The position numbers were made by a program, and so were the translations under genes. Of a DNA stretch of 64,000 bases, positions 8,979-17,002 are shown piece by piece. Numbering within the stretch: the stretch's first letter is position 1; every line of letters begins with the position of its first letter. The stretch lies in assembly GCF_014764445.1 (NCBI RefSeq), contig NZ_CP061721.1, positions 2,666,001 through 2,730,000 on the forward strand, given 5' to 3'. Below the pieces are notes generated by a model. The model was given only the letters and a program-made list of their open reading frames with translations. It ran no database searches and was not told where the DNA came from. Source of the DNA: Pseudarthrobacter sp. BIM B-2242. Its GTDB lineage: Bacteria; Actinomycetota; Actinomycetes; Actinomycetales; Micrococcaceae.

Positions 8979-10058
8979 ATGAAGAACGCGAGCACGGACC
9001 GGGCCTGGGCTGACGACGCCATCAGGAAAGTCAACGCAGAAAACAACCGGTCTGCCGATACGCACCTGTACTCGGTGCCGCTCCCGGAGCATTGGGGCGT
9101 GCAGCTTTACCTCAAGGATGAATCAACGCACCGTTCGGGAAGCCTTAAGCACCGGCTGGCCCGCTCACTGTTCCTCTTTGGCCTGGTCAACGGCTGGATC
9201 CGCGAGGGCACCACTATCGTTGAGGCTTCCAGCGGCAGTACCGCGGTCTCGGAGGCATACTTTGCGCAGCTGCTGGGTCTGCCGTTCGTTGCGGTCATGA
9301 CCCGCACCACGAGCCCGGAGAAGATCGCGCTGATCGAACAGTTCGGCGGCTCGTGCCTGCTGGTTGATCACGCCTCCGAGGTGTATGCCGCGGCGGCGGA
9401 TGTTGCTGCCACGTCCAACGGCCACTACATGGACCAGTTCACCTACGCGGAGCGGGCCACGGACTGGCGCGGCAACAACAACATCGCGGAGTCCATTTTC
9501 GGGCAGCTGGCGCTGGAGGAACACTCCGTCCCCCGCTGGATCGTGGTGGGCGCCGGGACTGGCGGCACCAGCGCGACCATCGGACGCTACCTGCGCTACC
9601 GAGGCCACGACACCCGCCTTGCGGTGGTGGACCCCGAAAATTCCGCGTTTTATCCCGGCTGGCTGAACGGTACGGGTGAAGCCAGCACGGGACTGCCGTC
9701 TCGGATTGAAGGCATCGGCCGCCCCCGGATGGAGCCGAGTTTTGTGCCCGGCGTCATCGACCACATGCTCCAGGTTCCGGATGCCGCCTCCATCGCAGCC
9801 ATGCGGCACCTGCACACGCTCGCAGGCCTGCATGCCGGACCCTCCACCGGCACGAATCTGTGGGGTGTCTGGCAGCTCGTGGCGGAAATGGTTGCCGTGG
9901 GACAGCGTGGCAGCATTGTGTCGTTGATGTGCGACGGCGGCGAACGCTATGCCGGCAATTACTACAATCCGGAGTGGCTCTCAGCCCAGGGACTGGACCC
10001 GGGGCCACACGAGGACGTCATCCGCCGGTTTTTCGAGACCGGCATCTGGAACGCCTAG
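8979..10058 (+). CDS. cds1: PLP-dependent cysteine desulfhydrase (Cds1-like)
   Basis: The 359-residue fold-type II PLP enzyme resembles cysteine synthases. The Schiff-base lysine is K57 in SGSLKHR, the substrate loop is EASSGSTA, and a glycine-rich phosphate loop GAGTGGTS lies in the middle. The overall pattern, with [19 protein letters not shown] and [18 protein letters not shown], is that of mycobacterial Cds1, which degrades L-cysteine to H2S, ammonia and pyruvate. It has no Shine-Dalgarno; a TAGAGT hexamer 7 bases upstream suggests a leaderless mRNA. The stop lies 4 bases from the stop of the convergent MBL gene. A cysteine synthase role cannot be excluded. Confidence 0.85.
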   Translation: MKNASTDRAWADDAIRKVNAENNRSADTHLYSVPLPEHWGVQLYLKDESTHRSGSLKHRLARSLFLFGLVNGWIREGTTIVEASSGSTAVSEAYFAQLLGLPFVAVMTRTTSPEKIALIEQFGGSCLLVDHASEVYAAAADVAATSNGHYMDQFTYAERATDWRGNNNIAESIFGQLALEEHSVPRWIVVGAGTGGTSATIGRYLRYRGHDTRLAVVDPENSAFYPGWLNGTGEASTGLPSRIEGIGRPRMEPSFVPGVIDHMLQVPDAASIAAMRHLHTLAGLHAGPSTGTNLWGVWQLVAEMVAVGQRGSIVSLMCDGGERYAGNYYNPEWLSAQGLDPGPHEDVIRRFFETGIWNA

Positions 10059-10062
10059 CCGA

Positions 10063-10719
10063 TCAGACCTCCACCGCTTCCCGCGGGGCAAGGTGCGTGA
10101 AGGTTGTGCCGTACTTGCCGCCCAGCCGGGTGACATGGCCCTCCACCATTTTCAGGCCGGTCTCGTTCAGCAGTCCGTCGTGGATTTGGAAAGCCTGCGG
10201 GGCACGGACGCTGATCACGAAGTCCACTACCTCGGCGGCCTTGTTCCACGGAGCGTGGATGGGAACCAGGAGCGTCTGCACGCTGAGGCCGTCGGGGACG
10301 ATGAAGGAATCCCCCGGGTGGTATACGTTGCCATCCACGAGGTAGCCGATATTGGCCACCACGGGAATCTGCGGGTGGATGAGCGCGTGCTGGCCGCCGA
10401 AGCTACGGACGCTGAAACCTGCGGCCTCGAACGTGGAGCCGGGTTCGACCGTATGAATCCGTGCAGCCGCGGCCGGGGCCTCCTCCCGCAGATGGGCGGC
10501 AACTCCGGCCGGGGCGAACACCGCCAGGCTGCCGGCAGCGTCGAGCGCTTTGACCATTGCCGGCACGTCCACGTGGTCCCCGTGCTCATGCGTGATAAGC
10601 ACGGCGTGCGCGCCGGCCAGGGCTTCGTCCGTCTCGGAGAAAGTTCCCGGATCAAGCACCAGGACTTTGCCGTCCTTTTCGAGCCGGACGCAGGCGTGGG
10701 TGTATTTGGTCAGCTTCAT
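10063..10719 (-). CDS. MBL-fold metallo-hydrolase (UlaG/L-ascorbate lactonase-like)
   Basis: The 218-residue protein has the metallo-beta-lactamase motif THEHGDH (H44, H46, D48, H49) and an N-terminal KLTKYTHACVRL strand as in the small UlaG-like subgroup. A second histidine region, GGQHALIHPQIP, and HPGDSF complete the metal site. It is probably a cytoplasmic hydrolase; the substrate is not predictable. It is divergent from zur across about 110 bases. Confidence 0.85.
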   Translation of the reverse strand: MKLTKYTHACVRLEKDGKVLVLDPGTFSETDEALAGAHAVLITHEHGDHVDVPAMVKALDAAGSLAVFAPAGVAAHLREEAPAAAARIHTVEPGSTFEAAGFSVRSFGGQHALIHPQIPVVANIGYLVDGNVYHPGDSFIVPDGLSVQTLLVPIHAPWNKAAEVVDFVISVRAPQAFQIHDGLLNETGLKMVEGHVTRLGGKYGTTFTHLAPREAVEV

Positions 10720-10829
10720 AGCGCCAGCCTAGGGTCAGGCTCCGGGAGTGTCCAAGGGGCGGCCGGTGGCGCGGCCCCGGCTGGTAATCTTGATGTTTGC
10801 CACCGTCCCTCAGGGAAGCGAGTAACTCC

Positions 10830-11312
10830 ATGCCGTTCGGCACCAAAGCTGACGCGACGCCGTCGAACGCTCCATCCGGCGCCGGTTCCGGACTGGGCGC
10901 CGGAAAAGAGCAGCGCGTCACCAAGCAGCGTGTGGCTGTCAGCACTGCCCTGGACGAGCTGGATGACTTCGTCAGTACGCAGGAGCTTTACCGCATCCTG
11001 CAGAACAAGGGCGTCTCGGTATCGCTGGCCACGGCGTACCGCATCCTGCAGTCCCTCGCCGACGACGGCCTGGTGGACGTCCTGCGCAACGGCGAGGGCG
11101 AGGCGGTCTACCGGCGCTGCGCGGTCACGGGCCACCATCACCACCTGCTGTGCCGGAACTGCGGCAAAGCCGTCGAGGTCGAGGCCCCGGCCGTGGAGAC
11201 GTGGGCAGCCAGGACCGCCGCCGAACACGGCTACACCGACGTGGCGCACACTGTCGAGATTTTTGGTTTTTGCCCGGACTGCACAGCCCTCCGCACCGCC
11301 GGCAAACTCTAA
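10830..11312 (+). CDS. zur: Zinc uptake regulator Zur (Fur family)
   Basis: The 160-residue protein has the Fur-family winged helix (about 30-95; STQELYRILQNKGVSVSLATAYRIL read in two parts) and two CXXC pairs (C108/C111 and C148/C151) forming the structural zinc site. A histidine cluster HHHH (102-105) supplies regulatory metal ligands. The unusual N-terminal tail (1-25) is rich in G, S and A. Facing it is a znuABC operon whose upstream region contains a Zur-like palindrome, so zinc is the likely signal. I chose the ATG at 10830, preceded by AGGGAAG; the frame also allows a TTG at 10797. Confidence 0.88.
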   Translation: MPFGTKADATPSNAPSGAGSGLGAGKEQRVTKQRVAVSTALDELDDFVSTQELYRILQNKGVSVSLATAYRILQSLADDGLVDVLRNGEGEAVYRRCAVTGHHHHLLCRNCGKAVEVEAPAVETWAARTAAEHGYTDVAHTVEIFGFCPDCTALRTAGKL

Positions 11313-11332
11313 CGGCACGCAGTACCGCCCCG

Positions 11333-12208
11333 TCAGCGGGCGTGCACCAGCCGCCCGTTGATGCCCCGTTTGGCACGGGCACTGCCGATAATCCGGCACA
11401 CCACGTAGATCAGGAATGACAGCGTGGTGACGTACGGACTGATCGGGATGCGGCCGCCCAGGGCCAGCAGGATGCCGCCCACCGTGGCTGTAACGGCAAA
11501 AATGACGCTAAGGACGACCAGTACCACCGGAGAAGACGTTACCCGCAGGGCCGCCGCTGCCGGTGTAATGAGCAAAGCCAGCACCAGCAGCGCGCCCACC
11601 ACCTGGATGGACAGCGCCACGCTGATGCCCAGGAGCACCATAAAGACAATCGCGAGCGTCCGGACGGGTACGCCGCGGGCTTCTGCCAGTTCAGGATCAA
11701 CGCTGGCGAAATTCAGCGGCCGCCAGATGAGGACCAGCACCGCGATGACTACCACGGCAGCACCGGCCAGGACCTGCAGCTGCACGGTGTCCACGGAGAC
11801 AATCTGCCCGGTGAGGAGGCCGAACTTATTGGCGGCACGGCCTTCGTAGAGGGACAGGAACAGGATGCCCAGTCCCAGCCCGAAGGGCATGATCACACCG
11901 ATAATGGAATTTTTATCCCGGGCCCTGACGCCCATCAGGCCCAGCAGCAGTGCCGCCGCCACGGAGCCGATCAGCGAGCCGAACACGATGTCCGCACCGA
12001 TCAGGAGCGCGAAGGCCGCGCCGGCGAAGGACAGTTCGGAGATGCCGTGCACGGCGAAGGCCAGGTCCCGCTTCATGACAAACGTGCCCACCAGTCCGCC
12101 GAGCAGGCCCAGGACGGCGCCCGCCCAGATGGAATTCTGCACCAGGACCAGGAGCTCGCCGTAATTCTCGAAGCTGAAGATCGCTGCGATGATGCTGTCC
12201 GCATCCAT
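11333..12208 (-). CDS. znuB: Zinc/manganese ABC transporter permease
   Basis: The 291-residue polytopic membrane protein of the ABC-3 family has about eight hydrophobic segments and the conserved family stretch HGISELSFAGAAFALL. It is the last gene of a znuA-znuC-znuB operon: its ATG overlaps the ATPase stop in TGATG. It forms the membrane channel that moves Zn2+ (or another divalent metal) delivered by the binding protein. The convergent Zur gene and the upstream operator favour zinc. The stop lies 20 bases from the zur stop. Confidence 0.92.
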   Translation of the reverse strand: MDADSIIAAIFSFENYGELLVLVQNSIWAGAVLGLLGGLVGTFVMKRDLAFAVHGISELSFAGAAFALLIGADIVFGSLIGSVAAALLLGLMGVRARDKNSIIGVIMPFGLGLGILFLSLYEGRAANKFGLLTGQIVSVDTVQLQVLAGAAVVVIAVLVLIWRPLNFASVDPELAEARGVPVRTLAIVFMVLLGISVALSIQVVGALLVLALLITPAAAALRVTSSPVVLVVLSVIFAVTATVGGILLALGGRIPISPYVTTLSFLIYVVCRIIGSARAKRGINGRLVHAR

Positions 12209-13023
12209 CAGGCAGCCTCCCCCGCAGTTGCGTGGACATCGGCGTGGTGGTGCGTGGTTGCATCGGGCAGGCCGACGACGACGATGCGCCCGTTCGCGTG
12301 GATGACTTCCACGTGGCTGCCGTACAGATCGGACAGGACCTCGGTGGTCATCACTTCCTCCGGCGCGCCCACCCGGAACCGGCCCCCCGCCAGGTACAGC
12401 ACGCGGTCGACGTAATCGATGATGGGATTGATTTCGTGCGTGACAAACACCACGGCACTGTTCTGTTCATGGCACTGTTTGTTGATCAACGAACTCACCG
12501 CCTGCTGGTGGTGCAGGTCCAGGGACAACAGTGGCTCGTCGCAGAGAAGCACCTGCGGGTCGGTAGCAAGCGCCTGCGCCACACGAAGGCGCTGCTGCTC
12601 GCCGCCGGAGAGCTGCCCTACCGGTACCTTGGCGTACTCGGTGGCGCCCACCAGTTCGAGGAGTTCATCAATTCTGCGGTCCACTTTGGACGTCCCCAGC
12701 CGCAGTCCCCAGCGGTGCCCGTCAACTCCCAGGCCCACCAGGTCCCTGGCCCGCATCGGGGTGTCCGGGGCAAACGATTTCTGCTGCGGGATGTACCCGA
12801 TCAGGCTGCTCCCCCGTTCCACCGGACGGTCGCCCAGGGTGGCACTGCCGGACTGCAGGTCCTGCAGCCCCAGCAGGACCTTCAGGAAGCTTGTCTTGCC
12901 GCTGCCGTTGGGGCCCAGCACGGCAAAGAACTCGCCGGGCCGGATGTCCAGGTTGAGATCCTCCCAGAGCGTGCGTTTGCCGAACTGCAGGGACGCCCCG
13001 CGGAGGCTCACCACCGGTTTCAA
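12208..13023 (-). CDS. znuC: Zinc ABC transporter ATP-binding protein
   Basis: The 271-residue ABC ATPase has Walker A GPNGSGKTS (38-46), signature LSGGEQQR, Walker B VLLCDEPLLSLD and the H-loop histidine in FVTHEIN. It energises import through the ZnuB permease. The start overlaps the znuA stop by 4 bases (ATGA) and the stop overlaps the znuB start, so the three genes are tightly coupled. The C-terminus is histidine-rich (TTHHHADVHA), a possible metal-buffering tail. Confidence 0.93.
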   Translation of the reverse strand: MKPVVSLRGASLQFGKRTLWEDLNLDIRPGEFFAVLGPNGSGKTSFLKVLLGLQDLQSGSATLGDRPVERGSSLIGYIPQQKSFAPDTPMRARDLVGLGVDGHRWGLRLGTSKVDRRIDELLELVGATEYAKVPVGQLSGGEQQRLRVAQALATDPQVLLCDEPLLSLDLHHQQAVSSLINKQCHEQNSAVVFVTHEINPIIDYVDRVLYLAGGRFRVGAPEEVMTTEVLSDLYGSHVEVIHANGRIVVVGLPDATTHHHADVHATAGEAA

Positions 13024-14006
13024 CTATTTGTCTCCAAAACTTTGCTGACGTTGTCCACATTGTCCGTCATCCACTGCAGGTACGTCTTGCCCTCGGGCAA
13101 GGTTTCACTGAAATCAATGACCGGGACGCCGGCCGCTTCGGCCGCCTTCTTCAGCGCCTCGGTCTGCGGGCCTTCGGTCTGTTCGTTGTAGGCCAGGAAT
13201 TTGATCTCTGATGAACCTGCCAGGTCAGTTGCCGCCTTGAGCACGGCCGGCGGCACGTCGGAGTCTTCCTCGATCGCTGCCGTGTAGTCCTCCGGGGTGC
13301 GGTTCTCCAGCCCGGCTGCCTCCAGGAGGTAGAGAGGCACCGGCTCGGTCACAGCCACGGGTGAACCCGCAGCCTTTGCTTTCATGCCGGCCAGCTTGGT
13401 GTTCAGGCCGTCCAGATCCGTTTTGAACGTTGCTGCGTTGGCGGTGAACCGGGACGCAGAGCCGGGTTCCAGTTCACCGAGTTTCGCCGCGACAGCGTCG
13501 GCCAGCTTGCCCATCGCATCCAGGCTGTACCAGGCGTGTTCGTTGAACTCACCGTGCTGGTGGTCATGTCCGGCCTCATCGTGGGCGGTTTCCGATTCTG
13601 TGTGCTCGTCCTCGGGCGCCAGGCCGGCGATCTCCACGGTAGTCAGGATGTAGTTGTGGTCAAGCTTGCTGTCATCGGCCATCTTGTGGAGGAACTCGTC
13701 ATAGCCGCCGCCGTTTTCGATCACCAGGTCCGCTTTCGAGACCGCCAGCCGGTCCTGCGCGGTGGCCTCATAGGAATGCGGATCCTGGCTGGTCTTGGTG
13801 ATGATGGAGGTGACGTTTACCTTGTCGCCGCCGATCAGAGCGGCGATGTCGCCGTAGACGTTAGTGGAAGCCACAACGTCGATGGCACCTGTTGAAGTCT
13901 CCGTGGCTGAGGATACGGGCCCGCCGCCGGAGCTGCACGCGGTCAGCAGCAGGCTGAAGCCGGCAAAGGCAGCAAGGGACGTTCGGATGGCAGCGGGATG
14001 GCGCAC
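13020..14006 (-). CDS. znuA: Zinc ABC transporter substrate-binding lipoprotein
   Basis: The 328-residue cluster 9 (ZnuA-like) binding protein has an N-terminal lipoprotein signal with lipobox LLTACSS, so it should be anchored outside the membrane. The acidic, histidine-rich loop around residues 130-150 (HTES, GHDHQHGEF, NEHAWYS) is typical of zinc-binding members. The C-terminal FLAYNEQTEGPQTEALKKAAE segment also matches the family. It is the first gene of the operon. A 23-bp Zur-like palindrome lies 56 bases upstream of its ATG. Confidence 0.93.
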   Translation of the reverse strand: MRHPAAIRTSLAAFAGFSLLLTACSSGGGPVSSATETSTGAIDVVASTNVYGDIAALIGGDKVNVTSIITKTSQDPHSYEATAQDRLAVSKADLVIENGGGYDEFLHKMADDSKLDHNYILTTVEIAGLAPEDEHTESETAHDEAGHDHQHGEFNEHAWYSLDAMGKLADAVAAKLGELEPGSASRFTANAATFKTDLDGLNTKLAGMKAKAAGSPVAVTEPVPLYLLEAAGLENRTPEDYTAAIEEDSDVPPAVLKAATDLAGSSEIKFLAYNEQTEGPQTEALKKAAEAAGVPVIDFSETLPEGKTYLQWMTDNVDNVSKVLETNS

Positions 14007-14061
14007 GGAGACCTCAGATCAACACGGGTACGGACTTTTTCGACTCCCAAGAGTCTACGCC

Positions 14062-14084
14062 TAAATGGGAATGATTCCTATTTA
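14062..14084. promoter_or_regulatory. Putative Zur operator upstream of znuA
   Basis: A 23-bp near-perfect palindrome: TAAATGGGAAT, a central G, then ATTCCTATTTA. Only one symmetric pair (positions 6/18) breaks it. The AT-rich ends and the GAATGATTC core resemble Fur/Zur boxes. It lies upstream of the znuACB operon, whose regulator candidate is the convergent zur gene. Confidence 0.75.
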
Positions 14085-14127
14085 GAAGAGTGGCCCGGGC
14101 CGGAACTCCTGTCCCGGCCCGGTCCTG

Positions 14128-15210
14128 TCACCTCGCGGGGTGGTCGCCGTTGGGCTGGCCCAGCCGCCTGATGCCGGTGGCCTGCGTGGCATCCCGGATC
14201 TCTCCCACGAGCTGTTCGATCACGTCTTCCAGGAAGAGGATTCCATGGGTCTGGCCGTCCGGGCCGATGACGCGGGCCAGGTGTGACCCCGTGCGCTGCA
14301 TGACCGACATAGCCGTTTCCACCTCGTCCCCGAGTGCCAGGTTGGCCAGCGAGCGGATCCGGCTCTCGGCAATCGGATGCTGGTAGTCCTCATCCGGAAT
14401 GGAGAGCACATCCTTCACGTGCAGATAACCGGAAAGGACCCCGTCCTCGTCCACCATCGGGAACCGCGAGAAGCCCGTCCGGCTGACAGCCTTCTCAAAC
14501 TCCACCGGTGTGGTGGCCTCCTTCAGCATGACCAGGTTCTCCACCGGCACCATGATGTCCTTCGCCGTATATTCGGAGAACTCCAGGGCACCGGTGATCA
14601 GCCCGGCGTCGTCATCCACCAGTCCGTGACGCGTGGACTCCTGCACGATCGACTGGACCTCTTCGAGCGTGAAGGACGAGTTCACCTCATCCTTGGGCTC
14701 GATCCGCAGGAGTTTGAGGATGTGGTTGGCGGACCAGTTCAGCGCAAAGATGACCGGGTTCACCAGCCGGGCAACAAACATCAGCGGCGGAGCGAGCAGC
14801 AACGCAGCTTTGTCCGCCACCGATACCGAGATGTTTTTCGGCACCATTTCGCCGAAGGTCACATGGAGGAAAGTCACCACCATCAGCGCAATGGCGAACG
14901 CCACCACGTCGGCGATCTCCACGGGCAGGCCCACGGCCTCCAGCGGAGCAGCCATCAGGTGGTGGATGGCGGGTTCGGCCACCTGCAGGATCAGCAGCGA
15001 ACACACGGTAATGCCCAGCTGCGCACACGCGAGCATCAGGGAAACATTCTCCATGGCCCGAAGCGTGGTCTGCGCCCGTTTGGAACCGGCATCGGCCAGG
15101 GGCTCGATCTGGCTGCGCCGCGCTGACATCACCGCAAACTCGGCGCCGACAAAAAACGCGTTGCCCAGCAGGAGGACAACAAGCCAGGCTATGCCTGCCC
15201 AGTCACTCAT
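14128..15210 (-). CDS. CNNM/CBS-domain membrane protein (hemolysin-family, CorC-like)
   Basis: The 360-residue protein has an N-terminal CNNM/DUF21 membrane domain (about 1-190, with four hydrophobic segments) and tandem CBS domains (about 210-340). It lacks the C-terminal CorC/HlyC domain that the upstream neighbour has. The family is associated with Mg2+ or other cation transport; the hemolysin name is historical. It is the second gene of a pair, with the start overlapping the upstream stop by 4 bases. Confidence 0.88.
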   Translation of the reverse strand: MSDWAGIAWLVVLLLGNAFFVGAEFAVMSARRSQIEPLADAGSKRAQTTLRAMENVSLMLACAQLGITVCSLLILQVAEPAIHHLMAAPLEAVGLPVEIADVVAFAIALMVVTFLHVTFGEMVPKNISVSVADKAALLLAPPLMFVARLVNPVIFALNWSANHILKLLRIEPKDEVNSSFTLEEVQSIVQESTRHGLVDDDAGLITGALEFSEYTAKDIMVPVENLVMLKEATTPVEFEKAVSRTGFSRFPMVDEDGVLSGYLHVKDVLSIPDEDYQHPIAESRIRSLANLALGDEVETAMSVMQRTGSHLARVIGPDGQTHGILFLEDVIEQLVGEIRDATQATGIRRLGQPNGDHPAR

Positions 15211-16541
15211 GATGCGCTCCCGTCGTCGGTCCCGGAATCAGGCTCGTCAGCGGAGGGATGAAAGCAGATCCGCTCTATCCTTCGGCCGTCCATGCGGGTC
15301 ACGCTCAGCATGCCACCGCCCACGGGGACGGTGTCCCCCACGGCCGCGATGCGGCCCAGTTCGCTCATGACGTAACCGCCCACCGTCTCATAAGCAGCCT
15401 CATCCGGGACGGTGAGCCCCGGGATCTGCTCAGACAGTTCGTCGGGCCGGAGCAGACCGGGGAAGTACCAGTCCCCTGACGCGCTCTGCAGCAGTCCCGG
15501 CCGGACCTTGTCGTGTTCGTCGGACACTTCGCCCACGATTTCCTCCACGAGGTCCTCCAGGGTGGTGATGCCGGCGGTTCCGCCGTACTCGTCAAGTACG
15601 ACGGCGAGCTGCAGGTTTCCCTCCCGCAGTTCGGCCAGGAGCGCATCCAGGTGGATCGTTTCGGGCACCCTGAGGACATCGGTCATGATGGCACCGGCCT
15701 CCAGGTTGGCGCGCCGGTCCCACGGCACGGCCACTGCCTTCTTGACGTGGACCAGTCCCCTGATGTCATCGGCGGAGTCACCGATAACCGGGAACCGTGA
15801 GTACCCGGTCCGCCGTGCAGCGTCCAGGATGTCCGAAACCGGCTGGTCGGCGTCGATGGTTTCGACACGGATCCGCGGCGTCATAACATCCGCGGCCGTC
15901 CGGGCCGAGAAGTTCAGGGTGCGCGCCACAAAGTTGGCCGTCCCGGCGTCGAGCGTTCCCATGGCGGCGGAGCGCCGCACCAGGGAGGCCAGCTCGGCAG
16001 GCGTGCGGGCACCCGAGATCTCTTCCTTGGCCTCCAGCCCAAAGACGTTCAGGACCTTGTTGGAGAATCCGTTCAGAAGCACGATGGCGGGCTTGAAGAT
16101 GGCCGTAAAAATCAGCTGCGGCCGCGCCAGCGCTTTACCCACCGGGAAGGACAGGGCGATGGCCATGTTTTTCGGCACAAGTTCGCCGAGAAGCATGGAC
16201 AGCAAGGTAGCCAGCACCATGGCGATGACCAGGGACACGGATGCCGCCGCGACGTCGGGAATTCCGACGGCGGCCAGCGGGCCCTCGAGGAGGCGGCCCA
16301 CCGAGGGTTCCATCACGTAGCCCGTGAGGAGTGTGGTCAGCGTGATGCCAAGCTGACAGCTCGAAAGCTGCGTTGACAGGGATTTCAGGCACTTGAGCAG
16401 CGGCACGGCACCGGCGTCACCGTTGTCGATGGCATTCTGGACCGTGGCCTGGTCAAGGGCGATCAGGGAAAATTCGACGGCCACAAAGAAACCGGTGCCG
16501 GCGATCAGCAGGAGGCCTGCCGCAAGGAGCAACCACTCCAT
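15207..16541 (-). CDS. CNNM/CBS/CorC_HlyC membrane protein (hemolysin-family)
   Basis: The 444-residue protein has an N-terminal DUF21/CNNM membrane domain (about 1-200), two CBS domains (about 215-340; ILDAARRTGYSRFPVIGDS) and a C-terminal CorC_HlyC FAD-like domain (about 350-430; YETVGGYVMSELGRIAAVGD). It contains the conserved LDEYGGTAGITTLEDLVEEIVGE stretch, read in parts. It probably works with the overlapping downstream paralogue in cation homeostasis. No obvious promoter was found in the 461-base space before kgd. Confidence 0.9.
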   Translation of the reverse strand: MEWLLLAAGLLLIAGTGFFVAVEFSLIALDQATVQNAIDNGDAGAVPLLKCLKSLSTQLSSCQLGITLTTLLTGYVMEPSVGRLLEGPLAAVGIPDVAAASVSLVIAMVLATLLSMLLGELVPKNMAIALSFPVGKALARPQLIFTAIFKPAIVLLNGFSNKVLNVFGLEAKEEISGARTPAELASLVRRSAAMGTLDAGTANFVARTLNFSARTAADVMTPRIRVETIDADQPVSDILDAARRTGYSRFPVIGDSADDIRGLVHVKKAVAVPWDRRANLEAGAIMTDVLRVPETIHLDALLAELREGNLQLAVVLDEYGGTAGITTLEDLVEEIVGEVSDEHDKVRPGLLQSASGDWYFPGLLRPDELSEQIPGLTVPDEAAYETVGGYVMSELGRIAAVGDTVPVGGGMLSVTRMDGRRIERICFHPSADEPDSGTDDGSAS

Positions 16542-17002
16542 TCAGCATCCCGCCTGAAGGTGGGGGGAAGCGGAGCGTATCCGGGGGAAACTGCCCGGCG
16601 GAGGATGGTCGGCCGAAGCCGACGCTGTTTCCATAAGGGCTCCGACGGAGTGAACCAAAGGAGAGTGATGGGCGCGTGTTCGGGGTTTGCCGGCTCTGCG
16701 GGTGGACTGGGCGAAGCTGTTGTTTTTGCTTCGCTGACAGCCCCCAGGCCGGCACCTAGATTTACTGTCCATAAGAAGGTCAGTCTACAGGAGCGGATTG
16801 CGCCTTCCGCGTCCCCCCAAAACGCCACATTTCGTGATCGCGGCGTCATTCCATGATTTGGGTCACCGTTATTGGCAGTTAACGCGGAATGCTCATTAGA
16901 CTGGCAAAGGTCCGGGTTCAGGACGCAGAGACTGGTTCGATTGTTGTGCTACAGGCACCTTGGCGGCCAGAAAACCAAACTCATGGAAGAGGCGTAATTC
17001 AA
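16542..17002. other. Long divergent intergenic region before kgd
   Basis: These 461 bases separate the divergent CorC-like pair and kgd. I see no convincing gene; short open frames here have no recognisable protein pattern. The only signal I can point to is a possible kgd promoter at 16872-16901. Confidence 0.6.
16872..16901 (+). promoter_or_regulatory. Possible kgd promoter
   Basis: TTGGCA (16872-16877), an 18-base spacer and TTAGAC (16896-16901) resemble a housekeeping promoter. A transcript starting near 16908 would have a leader of about 95 bases before the chosen GTG. The match to consensus is modest. Confidence 0.35.
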
